Shown here: positions 1-11,693 of the stretch, piece by piece
Layout of the letters: every line of letters starts with the position of its first letter
Numbering within the stretch: the first letter of the stretch is position 1
NCBI RefSeq assembly: GCF_002288925.2
Contig: NW_022098004.1
Location: 11,384,061-11,448,060, forward strand
Length of the DNA: 64,000 bases
Direction: 5' to 3'
Source: Delphinapterus leucas
Taxonomy: Eukaryota; Chordata; Mammalia; Artiodactyla; Monodontidae
The notes under the pieces: generated by a model
Database searches by the model: none
What the model was told of the DNA's origin: nothing
The model's input: the letters and a program-made list of their open reading frames with translations, nothing else
Translations under genes and position numbers: made by a program

Positions 1-70
1 GACCAGGGATAACCCACGTCCCCTGCAGGGGAAGCATGGAGTCTTAACCACTGGACCTCCAGGGAAGTCT
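1..70 (-). repeat. CHR-type tRNA SINE, truncated by window edge
   Basis: Reverse complement of the SINE head: agacttccctgg, then the tRNA-like box with GGTTATCCCTGGTC. Only the first ~70 bases of the element are inside the window. It abuts the T-rich 3' end of an antisense L1. Confidence 0.85.
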
Positions 71-300
71 CTTTTTTAATTGAAGTATAGTTGATTTACA
101 ATGTTGTGTTAGCTTAAGGTGCACAGCACAATGATTCAGTTATACATATATATCTATTTTTTTCAGATTCTTTTCCCTTATAGGTTATTCCAAAATATTG
201 AGTCTAGGTCCCTGGGTAGACAGTATGTCCTTGTTGTTTCTCTATTTCATATATAGTAGTGTGTATAGGTTGATCCCAATCTCCTAATTTATCCCCTTAA
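71..300 (-). mobile_element. LINE-1 3' end, antisense
   Basis: The stretch reads as the antisense of the artiodactyl/cetacean L1 3' UTR (gtatagttgatttacaatg, then gattcagttatacatatata and gtagtgtgtatagg). The same unit recurs at 40,936-41,165, and in sense at the end of the 33.7-34.1 kb copy. 5'-truncated, no coding capacity. Confidence 0.8.
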
Positions 301-539
301 ATGTAAACACTTTAATGAACTTGATTATCAATAATTTGTTATATTGTTAAATAAATAGCAGGGACAAGTTATGTATACGAATAATCTTGACTAATGAAAT
401 ATATCGATACGAATACATAGAGTAATTATATCTATATGAGGAATATTGATTTTTTGAAACACCTGATTGTAAATAAAAAATTGGTGGTAAATAAAAAATA
501 CCAGAACTGTTAGCTATGCCAAATGGTTACCAATCCTGG

Positions 540-1133
540 CATTACGTTAAGCCAGTCTTCTTCAAAGTGTGATCTATGAATCCCTGGTGGTTCCCGGGAC
601 ACTGTGAGGGGTCCACAGGGTCAAAACTATTCATAATAACTCTGAGATGCCTTTTTCACTGTGTTGTAATATCCACTGATAGGACAAAACAAGGTTAGGT
701 CAACTTCTTGGTACCTTGGCATGAATTAAGGCAAGGCCACCAAACTTTAAAAGTGGTCACTGAATTCATAAAGTAGAAAGCAGGCATTGCACTACCAGAT
801 TCATTTAAGAATATCCTTGATGAAGCACTAAAAATTACGCATTTTACCAAATCGTGACCTTTGGCCGTAAGTCCTTCTAACATTTTGTGTGATGACATGG
901 GAAGTATTTGTAAAGTACTTCTACTGCAGCGTGAAGTATGATGGTTGTCTCCAGGAAGAATGCTAGCGTGAACATCTGAGTTGAGTTGTGAACTGAACTA
1001 GCTGCTTTTTCCTTTAAAGAACACTGTTTTTACTTGAAAGGATGATTGGCAGATAAACTATGGTTGTTTTAACTGGGATATCTGGCAGACATTTTCTTTA
1101 AAATGAAGTAAATCTGTCACTTCAAGAAAAACA
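540..1133 (+). pseudogene. Decayed hAT (Charlie/ZBED-like) transposase, first part
   Basis: Broken plus-strand frames keep recognisable hAT transposase text, for example ILDEAL near 817, NILCDDMGS near 880 and the QREV.WLSPGR block near 928-960. These resemble the central part of ZBED5/FAM200-type hAT proteins known to me. Several stops and shifts interrupt it, so it is inactive. A SINE is inserted at 1134. The rest resumes at 1474. Confidence 0.6.
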
Positions 1134-1463
1134 GGTCTTCCCTGGGGGCGCAGCGGTTAAGAATCCGCCTGCCAGTGCAGGGGACACGGGCTCGAGCCCT
1201 GGTCCGGGAAGATCCCACCTGCCACAGAACAACTAAGCCCGTGTGCCACAACTACTGAGCCTGTGTGCCACAGCTGTTGAGGCCCACATGCCTGGAGCCC
1301 ATGCTTCATGGGGGGAGGCACCACAATGAAGGGGTCCCCGCACTGCAGTGGGGACAGGCCCCTGCTCGCGAGCCCACACACAGCAACGAAGACCCAATGC
1401 AGCCAAAAATAAATAAATAAAAATTTTAAAATTTATTAAAAAGAAAAGAAAGAAAAGAAAGAA
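1134..1463 (+). repeat. CHR-type SINE, long form, with target-site duplication
   Basis: Head gtcttccctgggggcgcagc, box B ggctcgagccc, tail aaataaataaataaaaat plus GAAAA repeats. It is flanked by a 10-bp direct repeat, aagaaaaaca, at 1124-1133 and 1464-1473. The insertion splits the hAT transposase fossil. Confidence 0.9.
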
Positions 1464-1473
1464 AAGAAAAACA

Positions 1474-1680
1474 ACTGACAATGTAGGATGTCAATGATAA
1501 AGCCAAGTTTTCAAATGAAAAATAGAATTTGGAAAACTGTTGTCTGTCACCATGAGTTAGAGAGTTTCCCTTGTACTTAGACTCTTCTGATGAAATCAGT
1601 GGAGGTACTAATATAGTGTTTTCAGATGAAAATAGGTACAATGAAAACATGTGATGTGGATGGAGTCTCATATCGTAAAA
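1474..1680 (+). pseudogene. Decayed hAT transposase, continuation
   Basis: After the SINE the hAT-like text continues with broken frames equivalent to 'DKAKFSNEK' near 1498 and 'LDSSDEISGG' near 1580. The right end is unclear. Similarity fades after about 1680. Confidence 0.5.
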
Positions 1681-3862
1681 CAAGGACTCTTCACCCTAGT
1701 TTAAATTAGGTATAAACAACTCTAACAAATCCAACTGAAGCCAAAACTTCGAAAGTCCTCATCAGTCACAATGGATTCCACAGCACATGATCTGATGGGC
1801 AGATTCACTACAGCCAATCATAATATCGCCAGGGGCTAAGCCGATTTTTGGCGAGGTCAGCCTCATCTGAGAGGGACAGCAATTCCTTGTTGATAGATCC
1901 AACATAAACCTGGTAACTAAATTCTGTACTGTACTTGAAATCTGAAGAATTTACTAATGGATATGATTTTTCATAGTTGGTCATATTAATAAAGAATAAT
2001 TTAAATCAGAGTATCCATTTGATGTTATATATTTTGCCTTTCATCTTAGAAAAGTAATCAGTTGAGTTGCTATAAATATTTCTATTGTCTGGTTATAGGC
2101 CTCTAGTTTAAAGAAAGAGATTCTGAACAATTTCAGTGTGGAAAGCTGATGAAGTAGATACAGAGGGCAGGCTACTGCAGGCCCAGGCAGGACACCCAGA
2201 CAGTCAAAATCATGGTTGGACTCCGGAAATGGTTTGCTCCATGCATGTGATTTCCCTTTTAACTGGAGACAGTGTTATGTCAGGGTTTCTCATGTCCACG
2301 AAAAACCTTGATCTAACCTGTTATACAAAAAAAAAAAAAAAAAAAAGAAAAAAGGAAAAAGGATACTCTAAATGACATATGGCCATCTACAGCACTCTGT
2401 GACACTGCCAACTGGTGAATGTGTTTTTATGGGGAAATTATGTAGCTTTCTGTCTAAATCTGAGCACTCATATCTGTGTATTCTGGCCAGAAACCCTCTA
2501 CAGTGTCTGAGTCATCAGTTTTAAATATCTTATTAAATCAATTTTCCCATCTCACACTATTTATTTATTTACTGTTTGTAATTGAAGAAAAAGATTACCT
2601 AAAATGTAAAACACGGGGGAATTAGCCAGTTGGAAACTACTTAAATGGATTAATTATTGTTACACAGTGGGTGCAATTTATGAGTAACACGACAACAAGT
2701 GAAGAACTCTACCACAACGCTAGCAGAGGGAGCAACACGCTACAGAACGGTATTCTGTGGTTTAGCTGAGAAACTGCGCGTGACCCCAGGAGAGGCCTTC
2801 TGGGCTTAGATGGCCACGACCAGCTGCTCTGCTCCTGAAGCTCAGTCTGCAATGATCAAAAGCAGACACTCCTGGATCTGTGGACCCTGGCGAGACCCCG
2901 AGCAGCAAATCTTCCATAATTCTTGCTCTGCTCTGTGCACTTGAGTCAAGTGAGAATTTCACAGGTCACTTATTAGTTGTTCCCATTGTGTGTTCCATCC
3001 CAACATACAATGACTTACAAACAATATTCCAAAGATTAAATACTTGCTGTAACATTAGCTTGACTATACAATAACTATTTATATCTAAATCTGTATATTT
3101 ATCTACCTATATCCTGACTATATATCTATACCAGTTAAATGCACAGAAAAAGCACCGTTATGAGACTGAGACAATTTGTCTGACTAGGAATCCCAACAAG
3201 TTGCAATGTTGAGCACATTTTAAATGCTATAACTTCAAATGAGTTTTTACCATAGATTGTATTAATACTATATTGATATATTTATTTTAGACATGCAGTT
3301 ATTAACTACTCTTCTAACAGGGTTTTAGTTTTTGTTTTTCACTTGTTATATGACTAAATGAGGAACGTATTTTATGCATCTTTAATTTATACCTCATTAA
3401 TTTGATAAAAAGTAAAGCAACTGAAAAAGCAATGGGGATGTTAATATTCTCACAAAGATTTGACCAGTACTCTTCTCTGTCTAAATAAAATTCTAAGTTC
3501 TTAAAGGAAGTCAGTGTCTACATGAGTAAGGGTGTAAAAAATAGAACCAAATGAATCAGGTATAAAGCCCACATAAGTTGCTCAAGTATACGACTAATCA
3601 CGTTACCTGGCAATACATTGACAATAAAATAATTGTTTACTTTTTATGTCCATATCATATGCAGAGTATGGAGGAAAGGTGAGCCACTTAACATTTCAAT
3701 AATCTGATTAATAACATTCTTAAGACCATTAATCAGGAAGGAAAAGGTTTATGTTAGGGGGTTGGTTTTGAGTAAATTATGTCTCAGAGAATATGCTGTT
3801 TTACTGCCAGGAAGATATATTTAAAACTTTTTGTGTTAATTTTGCAATTTAAAATAAGTATT
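1681..3862. other. Intron, mostly single-copy, no gene seen
   Basis: AT-rich sequence with a poly-A run at 2328-2346. Open frames here are short, lack splice-site context or family similarity, and are not called. Confidence 0.7.
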
Positions 3863-4220
3863 GGGACTTCCCCGGTGGTGCAGTGGTTAAAAATCCTCCT
3901 GCTAATGCAGGGGACATGGGTTCGATCCCTGGTCTGGGAAGATCCCACATGCCGTGGAGCAACTAAGCCCGTGCGCCACAACTGCTGAGCCTGTGCTCTA
4001 GAGCCCGTGAGCCACATCTACTGAGACCTCGTGCCACAACTACTGAAGCCTGTGTGCCTAGAGCCCGTGCTCTGCAACAAGAGAAGCCACCGCAATGAGA
4101 AGCCCATGCACCGCAACAAAGAGTAGCCCCCGCTCGCCGCAACTAGAGAAAGCCTGCACGCAGCAACGAAGACCCAACACAGCCAAAAATAAATAAATAA
4201 AATAAATATATTTTAAAAAA
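3863..4220 (+). repeat. CHR-type SINE, long form
   Basis: Head gggacttccccggtggtgca, box B ggttcgatccctgg, a long middle of 'gccacaactactga'-like units and an aaataaataaa tail. No clear target-site duplication. Confidence 0.9.
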
Positions 4221-4780
4221 ATAATAAAGTAATATGAACCACCCTTATTCCATTAGCTCTGTATTTGATAAAATGCAAATAAAAATGTAATATTCACTGA
4301 GAGGAGCATCTAAACCATGGAAGTATACACCTTGATTAAGCATTAAGGCAACATTAAATATATGCTTCTAATGTTAATCTCAGGTTTTTCCTACTTCTTA
4401 CATAAACCCTTGCAGAAGCAGTGATGTGTCCAAGAAGGCAAAAAATGACACTTCCTCAAATCCAGTCAGAACACCCTAGGGAATGGAGATGGCCATTATC
4501 AAGCTAAATGATATTCATTAGTATCATAGTGTAACAACCGTTCTTTGAGTGTGATGTTTCAGTGAATTATAAATTATTTACACTGAAACTCTCCAAGGAA
4601 GCTGGGAATTCAGGATGACTCTATAAGACAATCCAGTACAAATAATAAAGCACCCCACTGACCTCAGGATTCACTGCCTAACTCTTGGGCCATGTGTAGA
4701 TTCTCCACAGACAGCTTCTCTAGTGCTAACTACCTCATCATTAGCAATGATAGGAAGAGCTCGCTCATGCTTTCTACTAC

Positions 4781-4852
4781 CTCCAATTACTGCAGAGTCA
4801 CTCTTGATTGTGTTAGTGACGGGTTCTCTGTCGTCTCTTGTTCCAGAATGAT
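4781..4852 (-). CDS. CNTNAP4: CNTNAP4 exon, extracellular juxtamembrane stalk
   Basis: This 72-nt exon encodes codons 593-617 (DHSGTRDDREPVTNTIKSDS then AVIGG). The acceptor is a clean pyrimidine tract ending taactgcag and the donor is GAG|gtagta. Phase is 1 to 1 and the length is a multiple of three. In family members SDSAVIGG runs directly into the transmembrane helix, so the missing next exon should start with that helix. That exon was not recognised between base 1 and 4780. Confidence 0.92.
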
Positions 4853-5183
4853 CTGCAGTTAAAGGACAGATAAGGGGGAAGAGGGGGATATCGGTGAGTA
4901 AAAAGAAGAAATGTTTAAAAATTCATAAACTTTTAAAACCAGAACAGAATTACAGAGGTCAGTGTGGGATGTCTGCAGTTTTAACCTTAAGCAATGCCCA
5001 CATGCAATGGTCCACAGGAATAAAGAATTGAGAATCTAGGAGAGAAATGGGCAAGGACTGAAAATTAAACAAAACCAATTTCAAGAAACCATCCTGAGAA
5101 CACAGAGTCCCAGCATTAAAAGATTTTAATATCCAGTGGACAAGCTGTGTTTGGGACTGGGTAAAAGAAGAGCCATAGGCCAC
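4853..5183 (-). other. CNTNAP4: Short CNTNAP4 intron (331 bp)
   Basis: Separates the last laminin-G 4 exon from the stalk exon. Starts gtggcc and ends ctgcag. No repeat recognised. Confidence 0.8.
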
Positions 5184-5402
5184 CTGCAAAGGAGTGTGTC
5201 CTCTCCCTTGATGTGGCATCGGTGCCAGCCTGGGCCACACAGCTGGACTCCGTCACATGTCCTGAGATGGTGATGGGGGCTGGGCGGCTGCGGTGCAGAG
5301 CGGCCTTCAGCGGGACCACGTGGCTGACCTGCACAGCAGAGAGACAGCCCAGGAAGCCCTGTGCACCTGCCAGCGCCGTCTCCTGGTCCACGTCACTGTG
5401 TT
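5184..5402 (-). CDS. CNTNAP4: CNTNAP4 exon, end of laminin-G domain 4
   Basis: This 219-nt exon encodes codons 520-593, with EHSDVDQETALAGAQGFLGC, then LSAVQVSHVVPLKAAL, SGHVTESSC and DATSRERTHSFA. GFLGCLSAVQ closes the laminin-G fold with its conserved cysteine. The acceptor is cttcacag|AACAC. The donor CAG|gtggcc is weak, matching the consensus poorly at +3 to +6. Phase is 1 to 1. The exon is GC-rich relative to the flanking intron. Confidence 0.95.
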
Positions 5403-6129
5403 CTGTGAAGCCAAAGAAACACCACAGGATTGATGACAGTGAAGGTGCAAACGGGCATTGCCACAATGGAATATTCCAAGTCTTGACAACGCAACAGCAA
5501 TACATACTCAGCTGTTAAATTCCTTTTGCTTTTATCTTTATTACAAGAGATCCATTAACTCTTTCCACAACTACTGGTGAGACATCCCAGGCTAATAAAG
5601 ACAAGTTTTTAAGTATGGCTAATTAAATATACTGAGAGCTCTCTGGAAATAATTAAAGTCTCTACAAGAATGGGTCAGATAATGAACTGATCAGGGTTCC
5701 TGCAAGATGTTATCATGTTAGAGGTTGTATCTCAAAAGCTTTTAGAGACTCTTAATTCTTCACGTACAGCAGTGAAAACTCTCATACCTCACTGACTTTT
5801 CTCCCTGTTTCACCGTCCACCTATCACTCAGACTGAGCTATGTGTGTGCCCCCTATACATAGATAACCCCCCTCCATTTTAATGAGCATTTAGTTAATAT
5901 GGAACTACTGTGGGACAGAGATTGGTTTGAGTGTCAAGATATTAATTCATAATTTTACAGTGAAGAAGATATTTCATGCTTGGCAAGCATGAAATCTAAA
6001 CAAGGGGAATTAATTGTAGACTTTTAACGTTCAAATGTTATCAGACTACAATGCATCCACCCATCCTACATGATCATAAAGCAGCAAGACTACTTTCCCC
6101 TGTGCTGCACATACCGGGACACCAACATT
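5403..6129. other. Intron, single-copy, nothing recognised
   Basis: Start of the 10-kb intron. No repeat family, RNA gene or coding similarity seen. Confidence 0.6.
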
Positions 6130-6385
6130 TGCATTTCGGCCTTTTCAAAAACTAATATAATAAATACTGAATTTACTGAATGCTTATTATACGGTAGGCA
6201 GTATTCTAAGGGATTTGCATGCTTGTGTTTAAACCTTACAGAAGCCATGAGAATCCTATTCTAGTCACACAGACAAGACGCTTTAGGTTCAGAATTTTAG
6301 TGATTTGCCTGAGGTTAACTCAGCTGTTGGCATTGTGCACTGGACTCCAGGCCTGTTGGACTCCAAAATCATAAGCTTCTTTTGT
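6130..6385 (-). repeat. MIR SINE, antisense
   Basis: Reads as the reverse complement of MIR: actgaatgcttattatacgg, then aaaccttacagaagccatg, a short 'gcctgaggtta' block and the end ctggactcc. Confidence 0.7.
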
Positions 6386-6639
6386 TTACAATTGACACAT
6401 TCTTTCCTTCACTCCACTTATATCTTCTGCGGTGTACTTTTTTTTTTTTTTTTTTGGCTTGGTATCTATTCTTGAAATGACTCTGGGCAACTCTGTTCTG
6501 ATTAAGCCTGTCTTGTTATATCAAGGTTTTTGAAGAACACTTCCTTCTGCCCCATTTTCATGCACGTTTTATACGTTTTTAATAAAAATACTGATTAGAT
6601 GTTTAGCATCATGAATATCACACTCTAAAAAATCTGAAA

Positions 6640-6745
6640 ATTAGACAGATTACATCACTTTCCTGTTGTGCTGGGGGATACGGTATTCAGACCCAGGTAT
6701 CCTAGCTCTGGAGCCTATGTCCTTACCAGTAGGCTGTCCTGCCTC
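6640..6745 (-). repeat. MIR fragment, antisense
   Basis: Contains 'ttcagacccaggtatcctag' and 'ctggagcctatgtccttacc', the antisense 5' part of MIR. Confidence 0.55.
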
Positions 6746-7311
6746 GTAGCACAAAGAGCCCTGAGAGGCTATCACTCTGCTGCTCCGTGAGCACACAGGG
6801 AACCCTCAACACCCAGCACCACACGGTTACATAGGAGGCGCTTCATCAATGTGTATAAACCAAAGAACTAACTTAGTCCCCCCACACAGCAGTCACTCAT
6901 TTGAATGGATGGAGATACATTCAAATATACATATTTTTAGAAAAAGACAGCATTCTTGCTTCGGAGTTTTTTGGTTTATTTTTTTACTTTAACAAGGAAT
7001 AAAAAGGAATATACTTTAATAGCAATATAATCAGAACAGTGCTTTTCATATTTCTTCTACAAGGTTTAAATCCTGAATAAAATTTCTATAGACCTTAAAA
7101 AAAATCTTACATTTTGAACAACAACAAAAAAAGTAAATAGATAAAATTCACTTCTCTGGTAAAAATCTGATATGAGGCAACTTTTAAAAACCCTACACCT
7201 TTAAACTGAAAATATTTACCTATTATAAAATATTGTAGAAAAAAGCTTTAAAATCTAAAACTTAAACTAGTCTGTCAATTAATATTTGTTTTAAGAGCTA
7301 AATATACAGGC

Positions 7312-7462
7312 AACGCGTTCCCTGCTGTTTGAGCATCTTACATTCTAGTAGGGGAGACAGACGATAAACATGAAACGGGAATGGATGAAAATTCTGAAGA
7401 CTGATAATGCTATGAAGAAATAAATTAGAAAATGTGATGGAGTGTATCTGGAACAGAAATTT
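7312..7462 (+). repeat. Ancient interspersed repeat, class not assigned
   Basis: 'cattctagtaggggagacag' followed by 'acgataaacatgaaa' and 'gctatgaagaaataaa' is a phrase common in old mammalian repeats. Weaker relatives seem to be present near 22,560-22,730 and 39,650-39,900 of this window. Confidence 0.4.
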
Positions 7463-7479
7463 ATCTTGATGGATTAGGT

Positions 7480-8240
7480 GATTCTCTGTGTGTCTATTTT
7501 AAGGATGACTCTGCACAGCCCTATTCTCTTAATCGTCTTTAGATATCTTACTCCAGCATCTTCTGGCTCTATCACTTCGTTCTTAAACTTTGTAAGATTC
7601 CCTGTGACTTAGGAATTTTTATCAGATTGTCCCTGCTGTTTATCTCCTCTCATCTCTTATGCATAGACCACGGTGGCCCATTTGAATCTGCAGACGCAGG
7701 TTTTTCTTTAGCTTGGAAAATTTCATGTGCTGTGCAAGCAGCTATTGTTTCACTTTCATCCTTTTTCTCCTTCTGGACTGCCGAGTATTCACGTTTGGTT
7801 TCCTCTGCATATTCTTTAACTGCTTTTAATCTCCCTTCTGATTTCTATCTTTTAGGACTTGTTTTTGTGTGGGTCACGTGCTTCACTCACTTGCTCTTCC
7901 AGGGGATGATTTCAAGTATCCACAAAGATCATTCTTTTTTAGTCTGGAAAAATCATAATTGTAGTTCCTCTAGGTCTTTTTGCTGCTTTGCTAGAATTTC
8001 CTTACAGCGCTCTTACTTAGTTTCATTCAGGATGGGGTCTGTCTCCTTGAATAGCTTCATTCTGGTTGTTTTGATTTCTCTCCCACTTGATTGCTGTTGA
8101 ATCAAGGGTTGTATATAGGGTTGTTTTTCTCATCTGCTAGTTGATTCTCTGTCACTGCCTTCCTTAGGTGGCTGACGCCCAGAGAAGGTAGACAGCGTAG
8201 CAGCTGTCCTTGTCAGTGAAGCTGCCATCCAAATGCCCAC
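7480..8240 (-). repeat. Probable old L1/HAL1 fragment, antisense
   Basis: T-rich text such as 'ttctcctctcatctcttatg', 'tttttgctgctttgctag' and 'gtctccttgaatagcttcat' resembles antisense LINE-1-type sequence. The long plus-strand open frame at 7627-8100 falls here and is not a gene by any other sign. Confidence 0.35.
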
Positions 8241-9608
8241 CCAACCTCAGGATAGAGAGGACATGGTCCAAATTTCAGGAGTCAGGAAATCCTCACATTT
8301 CAGGTCATTCTCTCCTCGGCAAAGAGGGAATACAGAAGCACTGAGTTTTCAATGCTGCCCTTTCCCCACGGGGTCCAGGGGTCTCTGCAAGCCAAGCATT
8401 TTCCAGGATCCACACAATCCAGGGTCTCCCTTAAGACTCTTCTAGGCTGGTCCCCAGACTCTCTTCCAACCAGAAGCAGGGAGTCTCACAACACTGTCTC
8501 ACTGGCAGCCCCCAGGCACCCCACCTGGCTGCGCTAGACCATCAACTCCCTTGTTTCAGGAAAGTCAATGGGTCGGAACTAGAATCTGGAGAGAAAGGGA
8601 ACTATGGGACTTTGCATCCATCTTCCCAGAGTTGAGTCCAGATGAAGTTAACAGCTATATTAAGTTGCTTATAAGCAGTACATAGTATCAGAGAGCTGCA
8701 CTGACAACTGTGTTCATAGAGCCAGTGGACAAAAACATTTATCTTTCCTATTATCTGACTCCTGAAATGCCAACAACATGTAAGGGTTAGAACAGCACAG
8801 GTGGGGGAATTGTAGATAAATGCCTCTTACTTCATTGAAATCCTGATAAGACAATTATGTTTGGGATGTTTCCGGTTAGAAAAATTCTTAACTGACTCAG
8901 ATTTTGCAGGTGGTCTTGCCTGTTAAAAAATTAGCTTCAACTGTATCTTCCAACCAAGGGAATGGCTTCTGCTTTTGCAAAGAAATCTACCAAAAGTTCT
9001 ACAAGAAAATAGAGTAACAAGAAGTAAAATTCGTTATGAAGCACCTTTCTATTTATTATGCAGAGAGAGGACTGTTTCTGGAAAGGATATGAAGTAAATA
9101 AAGAACAATTAAAACAAGAAGTGCTTCATGAAACTTCTTGTGGCTGTCAAAACAACAACAACAAAGAAAAACAAAACAAAACAAATAACTCAAAAGAAAC
9201 CTAAGTAGTTTGACCATACCTATGGAAAAGGGGCCACCTTAAAAAAGGATCTCAATGCCTTTAAACCATAAAGATAAATAAAGCTTGCCAGAAAATGGTG
9301 CAATGAATCAAAGGAGCCGTGCTAATGACCAGCAGGACATTTTTACCATCACAGGCAATTACAGCAAGGATTCAACAACAACAACAGTTGGTGGAAAAGT
9401 CAAATGGCAAAGCAGACAGCAAATACTGTGTGGATAAAGGAGCAGTTTTTTTTATAAACGGTATTTATTTGCCAACCAAGCCTACTGCTCTGAGATACAA
9501 CCTTGAGAACCTGATTAATGTACAAACTATTTATAGTGAGGCATCTCGGGGTAACCTGAGCTTCTCTTTTGCTTTCAGCATGACCTGTGTCATCTGAAGT
9601 GTCATCTG
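8241..9608. other. Intron, nothing recognised
   Basis: Mostly single-copy. Contains CAA-rich bits near 9150 and 9370. No coding or repeat call that I can support. Confidence 0.5.
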
Positions 9609-10077
9609 ACTGGACATTTACAAAATCACAGTGTCCTTAAGTAACTGAATTAAACTTTCTTGTGTACCCTTTGGCTTTGAAGCAGGTTTTATATAAAATG
9701 TCCCTGAGATTGAAGTCCGTTCCTGAAGCTCTTCTGTGAGATGCCGTAGACATCCTCTTCCTTCTGACCACATACTTTATTTACATCTGGCCTAGATCTC
9801 CACTGCAGAAATCTGAGTTACTTCCTCGCTCTGCAGCCTCAGAAGAGATAAATGATCCCTATGTGGTTACTGCCTTTAAATATACCAAAGCTACCGCTCA
9901 CAATGAGTGAAAACGTCTTCAGGCTTTTAGAAAACTCTTCTAACATAAAAAACAATCTGTAAACACAACTCAGAACTTAATCTAATGAGTTTTGGATAAA
10001 CAAAGCAAATGTAATACAGCCTATTAATTATAGAGGAATATGAACCCAGTTTATTTGATGCAACCTGGCTCTTCCCA
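9609..10077 (+). repeat. Local direct repeat, copy A (unassigned)
   Basis: Aligns with 11,694-12,204 over about 470-510 bases with many indels. Shared blocks include atttacaaaat, actttatttacatctgg, 'cctcagaagaga.aaatgatcc' and 'atgagtgaaaa'. Identity by eye is roughly two thirds. Neither copy matches a family I know. Confidence 0.7.
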
Positions 10078-10560
10078 CCATGACGTACCCACCGATTTTT
10101 GCTGTCAGTGGTCTTGCACCATTACATACCTGACATAAAAAAGTAATAAATAGTCGAACTTCACTCAGCCTCTGAATAGTAATTTTCAGTCATTTTGTAA
10201 TAGGTTAAATTATATCATTATTCAAAATGTGGGCACATTTGCTATGAGAGGTTTTATGCAATTTCAAGAGTATGCAATGATCTTAATTGAGGTTTCTTTT
10301 TTCATGTGGTGGAACTGTGACCCAATAAAAGCTTAATGAATTAGCAAAACAACTTTATACCTGCATATCTCCTTTGATTAATTACATAATCACATCATAG
10401 AGAGATGTCTCTTTATATAATCTTTGAGTAAATAGGTCTCTTAAAGGAGCCGATTGAGGAATCATTCACTTTGGCCTCAGTACTTAACACATTTTGAACA
10501 TGCTTAACAAAGAAACGACATCAGACTGCCTGCCTCTTCAGAAGGAAGAATAGAAAGAGA

Positions 10561-10733
10561 GGAATTGCTTTCTCTCTGTCCTCCAGTACTCACTTCTACA
10601 AATGAGAATGGAATGTAGGAACACTTTTTGGCTCCAATCATCATTAACAAGCATTACTGGCAGCTATCAAGCGAGGAGGATAATATATAGGTAACAATAT
10701 CTTACTCTGATGACATGGAAACCATCTCCAACC
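10561..10733 (+). repeat. Local inverted repeat, arm C (unassigned)
   Basis: Pairs as reverse complement with 12,263-12,443. The best block is gatgacatggaaaccatct (10708-10726), exact in the other arm. 'ctccagtactca' and 'aacattact/aagcattact' are further matches. Confidence 0.7.
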
Positions 10734-11693
10734 CTCTTTTATACTTAACAGACAACACGAGCAGAATTCACATTTCACTGTCTTTCTTCTGACTAGTGCT
10801 ATAGACCATCATTAGGCTGGCCGGTCCAGTATCTCTTCGCTGTGGCTGTGCCCTCTCTCCACCCCAAAGGTCCTGTATCCGTACCTCCTGTCGATTCCAT
10901 CCTCTCTCTCTCATCCATCAATGCCTGGTCTCTAATAAATTCACGCACACAATAGTGCAAGTCCCTGATCATGGCTTTATTTTTTACTTATTCCTGGTAC
11001 AGGTACATTTTAAAGCACGTCAGTAATTAAAGAAAGAAACAATTGCTTTCTCCTTTTTAGTTTAGAAATTATTTGAGTTTTATCATTGTATGAAGGCTTC
11101 TAGATTGTGGCAGCTGATAAATATATAATTTGGGATTTGTGACTTTGGCTTTTATCATTTAGTATTTTTTGCAGTGTAAGTTGACCTCTGTTTTACGATG
11201 TTTGACGGCCAAGTGAAAGTGATGTAGGTGACGTCCTTGTCAAAGGCGTACACTTGCCCATCCCACCTGGAGCGTGTACTCATGATTATATGTGCCTCTG
11301 ACAAAATCCCACTGTCTACCTTATCATTTGCTCCATAGTTAATATCAGATAATATGTTTCAGCGTCATGAGTGCTCTGTGCTTTTGGAACATGACACTTC
11401 TGATCGATGCTGGGGTGTCACGATGAGGAGAAAAGCTGTTTTTAAGTTTCTAGGTATGGCCCATTCAAAGTGATGTAGCTGACTGTCTGGAAACGATTAA
11501 AGCCGCCACAAGGATGAAGTCATGCTAAGTACTGAAGATGGTCTATGACATTTTAATTATTAAAATTTTCAAAACTCAAGCTGATGAATACAAAAAAATG
11601 ACTTTAAGTAGATTCCTTACTTTTCTTGCTCTAAACTATACTTCTCTTTTAAAACGTGCTTTTAAAATAACACCTCCATTATCTTAAGGGACG
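10734..11693. other. Intron between the local repeats, nothing recognised
   Basis: Single-copy in this window. No repeat family or gene seen. Confidence 0.5.

Noticed and set aside
1..4780. Transmembrane/cytoplasmic exon of CNTNAP4
   Set aside because: I looked on the minus strand for a helix-encoding exon following SDSAVIGG and for a C-terminal EYF-type end, and found none. It is probably left of the window.
7627..8100. 157-codon plus-strand open frame, the longest in the window
   Set aside because: Low-complexity, Ser/Phe/Leu-rich translation of T-rich LINE-like antisense sequence. No domain, promoter or splice context.
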